A stretch of DNA of 27,066 bases from Firmicutes bacterium UBA2058. GTDB lineage: Bacteria > Bacillota > Clostridia > Tissierellales > Sedimentibacteraceae. The stretch is from positions 40,119 through 67,184 of the forward strand of contig DDAM01000068.1 in NCBI GenBank assembly GCA_002332905.1. The letters are read 5' to 3'. The notes under the pieces are model-generated. The model saw only the letters and a program-made list of their open reading frames with translations. It did no database searches and was not told the origin of the DNA. Positions 15,001-23,231 of this stretch are shown here, piece after piece (the stretch's first letter is position 1; each line of letters starts with the position of its first letter). Both the position numbers and the translations under genes were made by a program.

Positions 15001-16008
15001 ATGATTACGATTAAAGATGTTGCAAAACTGTCTGGAGTTTCAATATCTACAGTATCAAGAGTAATAAATGACTCTAAACCTGTAAGTCCTGAGGTTAGGA
15101 AAAAAGTTTTAAGTGTAATTGAGGAAACTGGATATAAACCAAATGATGTAGCTAGAAGCTTAGTTACAAGACGATCATACTTAATTGGTGTAATTATAAA
15201 CAATTTAGCGCAAAGCTATGTAGCAGATATAGTTAGAGGTATTGAGGAAATTGGGAAAATGTACGACTACGATATATTGCTATGTAGTAGCTATTTTAGT
15301 AAAGAAGCGCAAAAAAAATATTTACAATTACTAGATAGGAAACAAGCAGAGGGAATTTTTCTAGTTGGTCATAGCTTTGATGATGAAATTCTTGATTTAG
15401 CAAAAAGTTTGAATAAACCATGTGTATATTTTACTAAGAAAATAAAAGAAGACATGGAGTATATTTCTATAGATTATTTTGCTGCTGCATATGAGGCGAC
15501 AAATTATCTTATAAAGCAAGGGCATAAGAAAATTGCTTATGTTTCTGATTATGAAAATGGAGTTACTGTAGAAGAAGAAAAAATTTCAGGATTTAAAAAG
15601 GCATTAAAAGACAATGAATTTAGTACAAAAGGTTTAAATATGTATGTTGCAAATGGAAGAAGATACAATCATGCATATACATTAGGACCTAGTTTATTGA
15701 AGGATATTAAAAAGATTGATGCAATATTTTGTAGTAATGATGAATTAGCTATAGGAGTTATGAATTATTTACTTGATAACGGTGTTAAAGTGCCTGAGGA
15801 TGTATCTGTTATGGGTTTTGGTAATATTAAAGAAGGACAGTTTGTTAGACCTCAGCTTACTACAATCGGAGAGCCATTCTATGACTATGGTGCAGTTGGT
15901 ATGAGAATGCTGATTAAGACTATAAAAGGTGAGAAAAATCAAACTGGATTAATAGAACTACCATTTACTATAGAAAAAAGAGAAAGTGTAAAAATTATAG
16001 AAAAATAA
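15001..16008 (+). CDS. LacI/GalR family transcriptional regulator
   Basis: A 335-aa DNA-binding regulator. The helix-turn-helix and hinge occupy residues 1-60: TIKDVAKLSGVSISTVSRV, then the YKPNDVARSL hinge. The rest is a periplasmic-binding-protein-like effector domain ending in TTIGEPFYDYGAVG. Such proteins are usually sugar- or nucleoside-responsive repressors acting as dimers. No sugar transport or catabolism genes are adjacent, so the effector is unknown. The ATG at 15001 aligns with family starts; the extra upstream codons back to 14974 have no counterpart and lie in the hairpin. The SD is poor (AGGTG about 13 nt away), so translation may depend on the leader ORF or folding. Confidence 0.9.
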   Translation: MITIKDVAKLSGVSISTVSRVINDSKPVSPEVRKKVLSVIEETGYKPNDVARSLVTRRSYLIGVIINNLAQSYVADIVRGIEEIGKMYDYDILLCSSYFSKEAQKKYLQLLDRKQAEGIFLVGHSFDDEILDLAKSLNKPCVYFTKKIKEDMEYISIDYFAAAYEATNYLIKQGHKKIAYVSDYENGVTVEEEKISGFKKALKDNEFSTKGLNMYVANGRRYNHAYTLGPSLLKDIKKIDAIFCSNDELAIGVMNYLLDNGVKVPEDVSVMGFGNIKEGQFVRPQLTTIGEPFYDYGAVGMRMLIKTIKGEKNQTGLIELPFTIEKRESVKIIEK

Positions 16009-16026
16009 ACTTAATAGTTTTTTCTT
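16007..16026 (+). terminator. Weak terminator after the LacI-family gene
   Basis: A 5-bp hairpin AAACT/AGTTT with a 4-nt loop followed by TTT. The stem is short and AT-rich, so termination is uncertain. Confidence 0.25.
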
Positions 16027-16134
16027 GTAGAAAGTAGTAAATAATATTTTGTTTTCGCTTGACAATTATTGATAAACTTATTGTTTTAACTTCTCTATAC
16101 TAGATGATACTAATCTAATTATGGGGGAGAACAA

Positions 16135-16605
16135 ATGAAGAATGTTATTACTTACTTTTTTATAATCACATTTATATTTAGCTTTAGCTATTTGGAGCAA
16201 TTTGACAGCGTCAATGAGGCAAATCAAATAGAGGAGCTATTAAATAAGAGGATAGATATTATTAATGCCTTTTTATACGGCGATAAGGATCTTGAAAAGC
16301 TCGAAAAGCTAGAAAAGGACTTATCTAAGATTGAAGATGAAAAGCTTTTAAAAACGGATATTGATATTTTAACTCATATTTATCATAATCCTACAGATTA
16401 TGAACGTACAACAAAAGTTAAAATCAACAAAGTAAAAGAAATTGAAGTTACTAAAGACTCAGTTAAAATGCTGGCAAATCTCCAGTGGACAATTTTAGCT
16501 AATGGAGATTTGCCTATTGAAACTAGTCTTATAAAGGATTATAATATTAGCTGTATATTCAAAGACAAAAAAATGTATTTAACAAATATGGAGTTTGTTG
16601 AATAG
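16135..16605 (+). CDS. Small exported or anchored protein of unknown function
   Basis: A 156-aa protein I do not recognise. Residues 4-19 form one hydrophobic segment that may be a signal peptide or membrane anchor; there is no lipobox. Residues 25-85 are charged and probably helical, with the repeat-like run LEKLEKLEKDLSK. The C-terminal half looks beta-rich and recalls the NTF2-like folds of small secreted clostridial proteins, which is a weak guess. GGGGGAG precedes the ATG. A perfect TTGACA is at 16059-16064, but no good -10 sits at the right distance. The M18 aminopeptidase gene starts 11 nt after its stop, so the two are probably co-transcribed. Confidence 0.65.
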   Translation: MKNVITYFFIITFIFSFSYLEQFDSVNEANQIEELLNKRIDIINAFLYGDKDLEKLEKLEKDLSKIEDEKLLKTDIDILTHIYHNPTDYERTTKVKINKVKEIEVTKDSVKMLANLQWTILANGDLPIETSLIKDYNISCIFKDKKMYLTNMEFVE

Positions 16606-16616
16606 AGGAGGAAAAA

Positions 16617-18023
16617 ATGGCAAATAAAAAAAGCGATTTATTCTACAAAAGAAATTTTGTTTGGGAAAAAATTGATGAAAAAGTAAAAAAAGAAGTTTTT
16701 AGTGTTGGAGAAGATTATAAAGCGTTTCTTGATTCTTCAAAAACAGAAAGAGAATCAATAAAAGAGATAATTAAAAGAGCTGAGAAAGAAGGTTTTGTAC
16801 CTTTTAGTTCAGTAAAAAAACTAACTGCTGGCACAAAATTTTACTGTGAAAACAAGGGGAAAATGGTTGCATTAGTAGTTGTAGGTAAAGAGTCTGTTGA
16901 AAACGGCTTAAATATTGTAGGAAGTCACGTAGATGCTCCTAGAATAGACATTAAACAAAATCCTATGTATGAAGATTCAGGATTAACTTTAATGAAAACA
17001 CACTACTATGGTGGAATAAGAAAATATCAATGGGTTGCACTTCCTCTTGCTTTATATGGTACTATAATTAAAAAAGATGGACAAAAAATAGAAATATCAA
17101 TAGGAGATAAGGAAGACGAACCAGTATTTTACATATCAGATTTATTACCTCACTTAGCAAAAGACCAAAATACAAAGACTTTACGTGAAGGTATTGAAGG
17201 AGAAGGCTTAAATGTAATTATCGGAAGCTTACCTTTTAATGATAAGGATGAAGATAACAAATTTAAGAGAAATATATTAGAAATATTAAATGAAAAATAT
17301 GGTATAGAAGAAGAAGATTTTATTTCAGCAGAATTAGAAATGGTTCCAGCTGGAAAGTCTAGAGATGTTGGTTTAGATAGAGGACTTATCGCTGCATATG
17401 GACATGATGATAGAGTGTGTGCATATACTTCACTAAGAGCAATATTTGAAGTTGAAAACAATGACAAAACAGCAGTAACTTTATGTGTTGATAAAGAAGA
17501 GGTTGGAAGCAATGGAAACACTGGTATGCATTCACAATTCTTCAATAATCTTGTTGCTGAAATGGTTGCTTTAGAAAACAGTGGTAATTCAAATGAGTTA
17601 AAATTAAGAAGAGCATTAGCTAACAGTAGTGTTTTATCAGCTGACGTTGCTGCTGCGTTTGATCCAACATATCCTTCAGTTTCTGAAAAACAAAACTGCG
17701 CTATTATAGGACAAGGTATAACTATTGTTAAATACACTGGAAGCGGCGGAAAAGGCGGCTGTAACGATGCAAATGCTGAATTTGTAGGAAAAGTTAGAAA
17801 AGTATTTAATGATAACAACATCAACTGGCAAACTTCTGAATTAGGTAAAGTAGACCAAGGCGGTGGAGGAACTATAGCTTATATTCTTGCAAACTATAAC
17901 ATGGATGTAGTTGATATAGGAGTTCCAGTAATAAGCATGCATGCTCCATATGAAGTAGTAAGTAAAGCTGACGTATACGAAACATACAAAGGATACTTAG
18001 CATTCTTCAATCATTGTAAATAA
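16617..18023 (+). CDS. M18 family aminopeptidase
   Basis: A 468-aa cytoplasmic zinc aminopeptidase that removes N-terminal residues from peptides. Family metal and catalytic motifs are in order: GSHVDAPR (H104, D106), GHDDRVCAYTS (D264-D265), DKEEVGSNG (E294-E295) and SMHAPYE near the end (H442). Length and motif order fit the M18 group common in Clostridia. GAGGAGG lies directly before the ATG, one of the strongest ribosome sites here, suggesting high expression. It is the second gene after the 156-aa protein and is followed by a clear terminator. Confidence 0.93.
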   Translation: MANKKSDLFYKRNFVWEKIDEKVKKEVFSVGEDYKAFLDSSKTERESIKEIIKRAEKEGFVPFSSVKKLTAGTKFYCENKGKMVALVVVGKESVENGLNIVGSHVDAPRIDIKQNPMYEDSGLTLMKTHYYGGIRKYQWVALPLALYGTIIKKDGQKIEISIGDKEDEPVFYISDLLPHLAKDQNTKTLREGIEGEGLNVIIGSLPFNDKDEDNKFKRNILEILNEKYGIEEEDFISAELEMVPAGKSRDVGLDRGLIAAYGHDDRVCAYTSLRAIFEVENNDKTAVTLCVDKEEVGSNGNTGMHSQFFNNLVAEMVALENSGNSNELKLRRALANSSVLSADVAAAFDPTYPSVSEKQNCAIIGQGITIVKYTGSGGKGGCNDANAEFVGKVRKVFNDNNINWQTSELGKVDQGGGGTIAYILANYNMDVVDIGVPVISMHAPYEVVSKADVYETYKGYLAFFNHCK

Positions 18024-18037
18024 GTAATTAATATGAC

Positions 18038-18075
18038 AATAGCCATAAGCGACATATCCTTATGGTTATTTTTTT
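18038..18075 (+). terminator. Terminator after the M18 aminopeptidase
   Basis: A 12-bp stem with one G-U pair (18038-18049 with 18059-18070), a 9-nt loop and seven T. Confidence 0.88.
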
Positions 18076-18110
18076 ACAAGTATAATTTTAGAGAGTGATG
18101 AATAAAATAA

Positions 18111-19007
18111 ATGAACAGATTATTTGAAATAGTATATATATTATTGAAAAAAGGAAATGTTACCGCTAATTATTTAGCTGAACATTTCGAGGTATCAGTA
18201 AGGACAATTTACAGAGATATAGAAACACTAAGCATGGCTGGAATACCTATATATGCCACTAGAGGTAAAAATGGTGGAATTTCAATTATGGATAATTTTG
18301 TATTTGAAAAAAGCATTGTTTCAAGTGAAGAACAAATGCAAATATTAGCGGCTCTTCAAAGTATTCAAGAGGCTGATAAAGGTAATAGCTATAGTGCCTT
18401 GTCAAAATTATGCGGAATATTTAAGATAGAAAACCCAAATTGGGTTTCTATTGATTTTTCTGATTGGAGTGATCAGAAACAGGAGTTATTTTCAACAATA
18501 AAAAATGCAATTTTAACAAAACATGTTATAAGATTTGATTATTATAACAGCTATGGACAGTTTACCAGTCGAGATGTTGAACCAATACAACTTTGGCTAA
18601 AGAGTAATACATGGTTTTTAAAAGCATATTGTAAAGAAAAGAAAGCTGTTAGAATTTTTAAGCTAACACGAATAAAAAGAATAAAATTCCTTGAAGAAAC
18701 ATTTGAATTAAAAGATTTACAGAATGAGGACGAGGTCTCTTTTTTAGAAAACAAAACTGAAAAGATGATTTCATTTTCAATGTGGGTAGATAGATGTATG
18801 GCATATAGGGTTTTTGATTCATTTGATGAAAATCAGATAGAGCGCAATGAAGATGGAAGCTTTATTGTATCAGAATGTTTTCATTTGGATGAATGGGTAT
18901 ATGGGACAATTTTATCATATGGAAATTACGCAAAAATTATCTCGCCGGATTACCTAAAAGAAGAGATTGTTAATAGGCTGAAAAAAACTTTAGATAATTA
19001 TAAATAA
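18111..19007 (+). CDS. WYL-domain transcriptional regulator (YafY type)
   Basis: A 298-aa regulator with an N-terminal winged helix (NVTANYLAEHFEVSVRTIYR, residues 16-35). A WYL domain runs from about 140: IRFDYYNSYGQ, then the WYL-type strand LWLKSNTWFLKAYC, then RIFKLTRIKRI. WYL domains bind small ligands or nucleic acid and control varied stress and metabolic genes. The ribosome site is weak (GAGAGTGAT about 12 nt upstream). TATAAT at 18081-18086 may be its -10. A zinc-ribbon protein gene follows 102 nt later on the same strand, a pairing that suggests that gene is a target. Confidence 0.9.
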   Translation: MNRLFEIVYILLKKGNVTANYLAEHFEVSVRTIYRDIETLSMAGIPIYATRGKNGGISIMDNFVFEKSIVSSEEQMQILAALQSIQEADKGNSYSALSKLCGIFKIENPNWVSIDFSDWSDQKQELFSTIKNAILTKHVIRFDYYNSYGQFTSRDVEPIQLWLKSNTWFLKAYCKEKKAVRIFKLTRIKRIKFLEETFELKDLQNEDEVSFLENKTEKMISFSMWVDRCMAYRVFDSFDENQIERNEDGSFIVSECFHLDEWVYGTILSYGNYAKIISPDYLKEEIVNRLKKTLDNYK

Positions 19008-19064
19008 TTTTTATAATATGACATGCAGTTGTCAAGTTTATTATGTTATATTAAATTTAAATCT

Positions 19065-19085
19065 AACAATATTAAAAATATTGTT
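19065..19085. repeat. AACAATATT inverted repeat, possible operator
   Basis: Perfect 9-bp arms around AAA, lying 9 bp before the zinc-ribbon SD. A second dyad, TGACA/TGTCA, lies at 19019-19034. Either could be a site for the WYL regulator encoded just upstream; this is inferred from position only. Confidence 0.35.
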
Positions 19086-19109
19086 TATAATTCAAAGGAG
19101 ATTTATAAC

Positions 19110-19376
19110 ATGGATAAAAAAATATGTCAAAGTTGTGGAATGCCAATGCTTGAAGAAAATACGTTTGGAAAGAACGCAGATGGTTCAAAAAATGAGGATT
19201 ACTGCTGTTACTGCTATCCAAATGGTGCTTTTTCAAAAGATGAGACTATGGAAGAAATGATTGAAACTTGTATACCATTTATGCTTGAGGATGGAACATG
19301 CAAAGATAAAGAATCTGCTAGGGCAATGCTTATGAGCATACTTCCTAATTTGAAAAGATGGGAAAATAGAAAATGA
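19110..19376 (+). CDS. Putative zinc-ribbon protein
   Basis: An 88-aa soluble protein. The first half is a zinc ribbon: CQSCGMPM at 6-13 and a second cysteine set DYCCYCYPNGAF near 31-42. The rest is helical with MIETCIPFMLEDG. This matches the small putative zinc-ribbon family often found next to YafY-type regulators. Its function is unknown. ATG 19110 has AAAGGAG 9 nt upstream; a longer in-frame start at 19023 would precede that site and read through the dyads, so it is rejected. It may be co-regulated with the WYL gene. Confidence 0.85.
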   Translation: MDKKICQSCGMPMLEENTFGKNADGSKNEDYCCYCYPNGAFSKDETMEEMIETCIPFMLEDGTCKDKESARAMLMSILPNLKRWENRK

Positions 19377-19464
19377 AATTTTAGATAAATCAGACAGAGT
19401 TATTGTATAGAGGTTTTATAATAGGAAAAAGTATTGGATATAAATTGAAAGTGGGGAATAGAGG

Positions 19465-20019
19465 ATGGCAATTTTTAAGTTTTATCAAATTTTTCGTTGT
19501 ATAAAAGAGGAATTAGGAGAACAAAAGGCTAAGCAATTGTTTTATGAGTATGAAACTCTTCCTGATAAAATGTCAGCTGATGAGCAAGCAAAACTCGCTA
19601 GTAAAATTATGGATAGACTTGATAATTCCCTTGATGCAGAAACTGTGAAAAGAATACGATATAAACACCCTTGCAATATACCAAAGGAATATGACGATGA
19701 AATCAATGAGCTAATAGAGAAATATTCAAGTGTAGAAAAACGTATTGAGGAATATGTAAAATGGGATAAAAAAAGTATGTCTATTAGCAATGAAGAGAAT
19801 AGTATTATAATATCATGGGGTTTGCCGAAATGTGTATGCGAAATGTTTAGTAAGCTTAATGAATATGAACCTATTTCAAAAAGCTGGTGTGAATGTTGTA
19901 ATGCTCATAATGCTAAAATATTTAGCAAGCTTTGTGGCAAAAAAGTTGAGTCTGAACTAATTGAAGGTATAGCATGTGGTGGAAAAGACTGCATCTTCAG
20001 GATATCTAATTATAAATAA
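19465..20019 (+). CDS. Cys-rich protein with V4R-like C-terminus
   Basis: A 184-aa soluble protein of unknown function. The N-terminal 100 residues are helical and charged. The C-terminal part carries clustered cysteines: CVC at 123-125, CECC at 142-145, C157, C171 and C176. The ending ELIEGIACGGKDCIFRI resembles the E..C...G...C.F pattern of V4R and ATC-hydrolase-like domains, which bind small molecules or metals. That assignment is a motif impression, not a search result. GTGGGG lies 8 nt before the ATG. It follows the zinc-ribbon gene by 88 nt and ends in a strong terminator. Confidence 0.7.
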   Translation: MAIFKFYQIFRCIKEELGEQKAKQLFYEYETLPDKMSADEQAKLASKIMDRLDNSLDAETVKRIRYKHPCNIPKEYDDEINELIEKYSSVEKRIEEYVKWDKKSMSISNEENSIIISWGLPKCVCEMFSKLNEYEPISKSWCECCNAHNAKIFSKLCGKKVESELIEGIACGGKDCIFRISNYK

Positions 20020-20053
20020 TCAATTGAAATTTACTATGAGCTTGATAAGTATA

Positions 20054-20092
20054 AATAAGATGCTGTGTTAAACAGCACCTTATTATTTTTTT
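20054..20092 (+). terminator. Terminator after the Cys-rich protein gene
   Basis: A 13-bp stem with one mismatch (20054-20066 with 20072-20084), a GTTAA loop and seven T. It lies between converging genes; the minus-strand tail is poor in T, so it mainly serves the plus strand. Confidence 0.88.
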
Positions 20093-20095
20093 GCA

Positions 20096-21265
20096 TTAAT
20101 TGTTTTTAATTGTTTTTTTATCTATTATAATTAATAAAAATAGTGCTACTGCCATAAAAAAAGCTGTTAAGTAAAATGTCATATATGACCCTATTGCATC
20201 ATTTAAAAATCCTATTATCATAGTTATTCCTATATATATTAACGAGTTACATGTTGTGATTGATCCGATTGCCAGTGAAGGACATTCTTTAAATGTCGAG
20301 CTTATTACTACAACTAATGTTGGATATGTAACTGAGAAGAAAAATCCAGCAATAGATATTATAATTAGACCATTTTCCTTTAGAACAAGTCCAAGTGCAA
20401 CACATATTGCAGCCATTCCCATGAATATTTTTAATCCTTTCATTGTTCCAATTTTATGAAGTATGAAACCACCTAAAAGTCTGCCAAGTGAAAAAGTTAT
20501 AAAGAAAATAGATGAATATTTAGCAGTATCAAGGGGTGTAAAATTATACGAAGAACTCATATAATTAATAAACCACGTTGTCATCATACCCTCACCGGCA
20601 GCATTTAGAGCAAAGCATACTATAAAAATAATAAGAAGTGGATTCTTATAAAACTCTTTTTTATTATATTCTACTTTGTTTTCAACATATCTAGCTTTTG
20701 GGATTTTAATAAATAACACAAATACTACAGAAAGTAAGAATACAAATCCTAATACAAAGTATATTGATTTCCATGAAACGTTGTTAAATAATAAATTTCC
20801 ATAAATTTTCTGACCTGTAAAACTACCAATTCCATACATTAAGTGAGTTAAATTTATAAATAACACTTCATATCCGAAGGATACCATTGGTACAATTGAA
20901 TCCACAGATATGCATAAAAATGAACGACCAAAGTTAAATAAAAAATAAAACACACATAGTAGTACAACATTATTTAAAAATAATGATGATAAAGCAACAA
21001 CACTACATAATAAAGTACCTATTATAAATGTAAATTTTTGACCGTATTTTTGACTTGCATTTCCAGCTAAAAAATATCCGCTTACACAACCAAATTGACT
21101 GATTGAAATTATAATGCTTATTGAGGAATTATTTATTGAAAAATCATTTATAAAAAAAGGTATAAAGCTCCCTCGTGCACATTCGAATAATGCTAGAACA
21201 AAATAAGCATAAAATAATGTGAAAAAAATGTAAATCCTATTTGATTTACCGATATTGTTTGTCAA
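20096..21265 (-). CDS. MFS transporter
   Basis: A 389-aa inner-membrane protein with about twelve hydrophobic segments. The motif-A-like loop between segments 2 and 3 reads GNASQKYGQKFTF, and the matching loop in the second half is GGFILHKIGTMKG. It belongs to the major facilitator superfamily, resembling sugar or fucose-permease-like and drug-like members. The substrate cannot be inferred. The start is TTG with GGAGG 9 nt upstream, and no better start is in frame. It is a lone minus-strand gene between plus-strand units, divergent from the acetyltransferase. Confidence 0.85.
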   Translation of the reverse strand: MTNNIGKSNRIYIFFTLFYAYFVLALFECARGSFIPFFINDFSINNSSISIIISISQFGCVSGYFLAGNASQKYGQKFTFIIGTLLCSVVALSSLFLNNVVLLCVFYFLFNFGRSFLCISVDSIVPMVSFGYEVLFINLTHLMYGIGSFTGQKIYGNLLFNNVSWKSIYFVLGFVFLLSVVFVLFIKIPKARYVENKVEYNKKEFYKNPLLIIFIVCFALNAAGEGMMTTWFINYMSSSYNFTPLDTAKYSSIFFITFSLGRLLGGFILHKIGTMKGLKIFMGMAAICVALGLVLKENGLIIISIAGFFFSVTYPTLVVVISSTFKECPSLAIGSITTCNSLIYIGITMIIGFLNDAIGSYMTFYLTAFFMAVALFLLIIIDKKTIKNN

Positions 21266-21321
21266 AATATAAAACCTCCGTCATATCTATGTTAGTTCAT
21301 TAACAGTTTATAGTAAAACTA

Positions 21322-21350
21322 TTGACTTGTAAAGTTATGTTTAATAAAAT
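21322..21350 (+). promoter_or_regulatory. Promoter of the acetyltransferase gene
   Basis: TTGACT (21322-21327), a 17-bp spacer and TAAAAT (21345-21350). The start is expected near 21357, giving a leader of about 97 nt. Confidence 0.55.
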
Positions 21351-21376
21351 AAGGTTGAAAATGATAAAAATATAAA

Positions 21377-21439
21377 GCCACAGTGGAGGCTAGTGTGAAA
21401 AAACTTAACACTTCTATTTATGATGCCACTACGTGGCAT
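21377..21439 (+). promoter_or_regulatory. Structured leader with paired GCCAC/GTGG blocks
   Basis: GCCACAGTGG at the left can fold on itself. ATGCCAC/GTGGCAT (21423-21429 with 21433-21439) forms a perfect 7-bp hairpin just before the GAGAGG ribosome site. The left GCCAC can instead pair with the right GTGGC, giving exclusive alternatives. AGTGT/ACACT makes a small stem between them. Confidence 0.4.
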
Positions 21440-21453
21440 AACGAGAGGCTAAA

Positions 21454-22011
21454 ATGATAAAACAAGAATATCAGACTCAACGACTATATTTAAAAATATT
21501 AAAACCATATCATGCTAAAAATGTATTAGAGTATTATAGGAGAAATGCAAGTTTTTTAAAGGAATGGGACCCTAAAAGAGACGACTATTTTTATACGTTG
21601 TCATTGCAAAGGCAACTGTTAAAAGATGATTTAACAGATTTTAAAAACAAAACATTAGTAAAATTTTGGCTAATAAGCAAGGATACCAATAAAATAATTG
21701 GAAATGTTTGTTTTAGCAATATAATTATGGGTAATTTTAAGTCAAGTTACATGTCATATAAATTAGATGAAAATGAAATTAATAAGGGTTATATAACAGA
21801 AGCTATAAATAAGGCTGTAAATATAATGTTTAACGATTTTGGCTTACATAGAATTGAGGTTAACATAATACCAAGAAATTCAAGGTCTTTAAGAATCATG
21901 GAAAAGTTAAATTTTATAGAAGAAGGTTTTTCTAAAACATATTTGAAAATTAACGGAGTTTGGGAGGATCATATACACTTTGCAAAATACAATAATAATC
22001 CGGATTGCTAA
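21454..22011 (+). CDS. GNAT acetyltransferase, RimJ/RimL type
   Basis: A 185-aa enzyme that moves an acetyl group from acetyl-CoA to an amine. It has the RimJ/RimL-type layout: QTQRLYLKILKPYHAKNVLEY at the N-terminus, YKLDENEINKGYITEAI as the acetyl-CoA-binding region, then GLHRIEVNIIPRNSRSLRIMEKLNF near the end. This family acetylates ribosomal-protein N-termini or other small substrates; the target here is unknown. GAGAGG lies 5 nt before the ATG, immediately after a hairpin. A single-gene unit by spacing. Confidence 0.9.
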   Translation: MIKQEYQTQRLYLKILKPYHAKNVLEYYRRNASFLKEWDPKRDDYFYTLSLQRQLLKDDLTDFKNKTLVKFWLISKDTNKIIGNVCFSNIIMGNFKSSYMSYKLDENEINKGYITEAINKAVNIMFNDFGLHRIEVNIIPRNSRSLRIMEKLNFIEEGFSKTYLKINGVWEDHIHFAKYNNNPDC

Positions 22012-22123
22012 TTTTGTCATAAATCTACATTTTTTTAATTCTGCTATTTAAAAATAATAAGTTATGTGTTAATATTAAGATAGATTATAATAATTAAACT
22101 ATACCTTAATCGAGGAGAATCAT

Positions 22124-23230
22124 ATGAAAGCTACATTTTTACATACTGCGGACATTCATTTAGGCGTTAAAATTAATAATAAAAATTTTAGTCTTAGAGA
22201 ACGTGAAAAAAGAAGAATAGAACTGTGGGAAACCTTTGAAAAAATAATTAATATTGCAAAGGAAGAATGCATTAACTATCTTTTTATTGCTGGAGATATG
22301 ATAAATCAAGAGTATTGCATTTTTAAAGATGTGAAAAGAATTATATCGCTTTTTGAAAAGATAAAAAATACAAATGTTGTTATTACATGCGGAGATAATG
22401 ACCCATATACTATAACAAGTCTGTATGAATTTGTAGAATGGCCAAGCAATGTTTTCTTCTTTAAAAATACGGATAGAGTCGAGAAATTTGAATTTGAAAA
22501 AGACAATATATGCGTATACTCATTAAGCTGTAGTGAAAATAATTTTGGAAATAAAATTGAGCAGGTATATAATACAAAGACAGATAACAGTAAGGTTAAC
22601 ATTCTGCTTTTACATGCTGATGCTTTAATTGATAAAAACGACGGGTTGCATATTGACTCTAATATAATTAAATATAAGTTTAATTATTGCGCTATGGGAC
22701 ATGTTCATGAGCATTTAAACTTAGAACCAAACATTATATATCCGGGGACACCAGAGCCGTTTAAATTTAAATATAATCAAAATGACAGACACGGTATAAT
22801 AAAAGGCGAAATAGGTTTAGATTTTTTATCAACAGAATTCTTACCTATAAGTAACAGAAAATTTGTTTATAAAGAGGTAAATATAGAAAAGGATTTTGAT
22901 TTTAACCAGATTTTAGATTTAATAAAAGCTACTGAAAATAAAATTGATATAATGAAGGATTTTGTAAAAATTAAACTAACAGGGATTGTTAGTAATGATG
23001 TTTCTGTAGAAGAAATTAAAAATGAAGCCAAACAATTCTTTTACTATATTGAATTTGAAGATGATTACACTTACGAGAAATCGATAATGGAAACTGTTGG
23101 TAAGTTAAGAGGCAATATAATTGAAAATTACATATTACAATTTGAAAATACTGATAAGTCGGATAAAATAAACGAGAAAGCATTTGAATTAGGATTACAA
23201 ATGCTAAAATCTGAAGAGGTGGGTAGATAA
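22124..23230 (+). CDS. SbcD/YhaO-like metallophosphoesterase (DNA repair exonuclease)
   Basis: A 368-aa nuclease-type subunit that should pair with the SbcC-like ATPase encoded next, the bacterial counterpart of Mre11. Metal motifs: HTADIHLG (D10, H12), AGDMI (D58), LLLHAD (H164) and MGHVHEH (H193, H195). The usual GNHD motif is replaced by GDND (90-93), so the bridging Asn is Asp and the catalytic His is Asn. A C-terminal capping region follows. GAGGAG lies before the ATG. The next gene starts 1 nt after the stop, so translation is coupled. A weak TATAAT is at 22086-22091 with no clear -35. The altered motif may lower or change nuclease activity. Confidence 0.85.
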   Translation: MKATFLHTADIHLGVKINNKNFSLREREKRRIELWETFEKIINIAKEECINYLFIAGDMINQEYCIFKDVKRIISLFEKIKNTNVVITCGDNDPYTITSLYEFVEWPSNVFFFKNTDRVEKFEFEKDNICVYSLSCSENNFGNKIEQVYNTKTDNSKVNILLLHADALIDKNDGLHIDSNIIKYKFNYCAMGHVHEHLNLEPNIIYPGTPEPFKFKYNQNDRHGIIKGEIGLDFLSTEFLPISNRKFVYKEVNIEKDFDFNQILDLIKATENKIDIMKDFVKIKLTGIVSNDVSVEEIKNEAKQFFYYIEFEDDYTYEKSIMETVGKLRGNIIENYILQFENTDKSDKINEKAFELGLQMLKSEEVGR

Positions 23231-23231
23231 T

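Noticed and set aside
16059..16111. Complete promoter before the 156-aa protein gene
   Set aside because: TTGACA is perfect, but no good -10 lies 16-18 bp downstream; TATACT is 31 bp away. It was left as a remark only.
17150..17824. 224-codon minus-strand ORF inside the M18 aminopeptidase gene
   Set aside because: It is fully antisense to a clear gene, has no SD or recognisable domain, and is a shadow of codon use on the other strand.
19018..19260. 80-codon ORF overlapping the zinc-ribbon gene
   Set aside because: It is in another frame, starts before the ribosome site and has no domain; the zinc-ribbon frame is clearly the real one.
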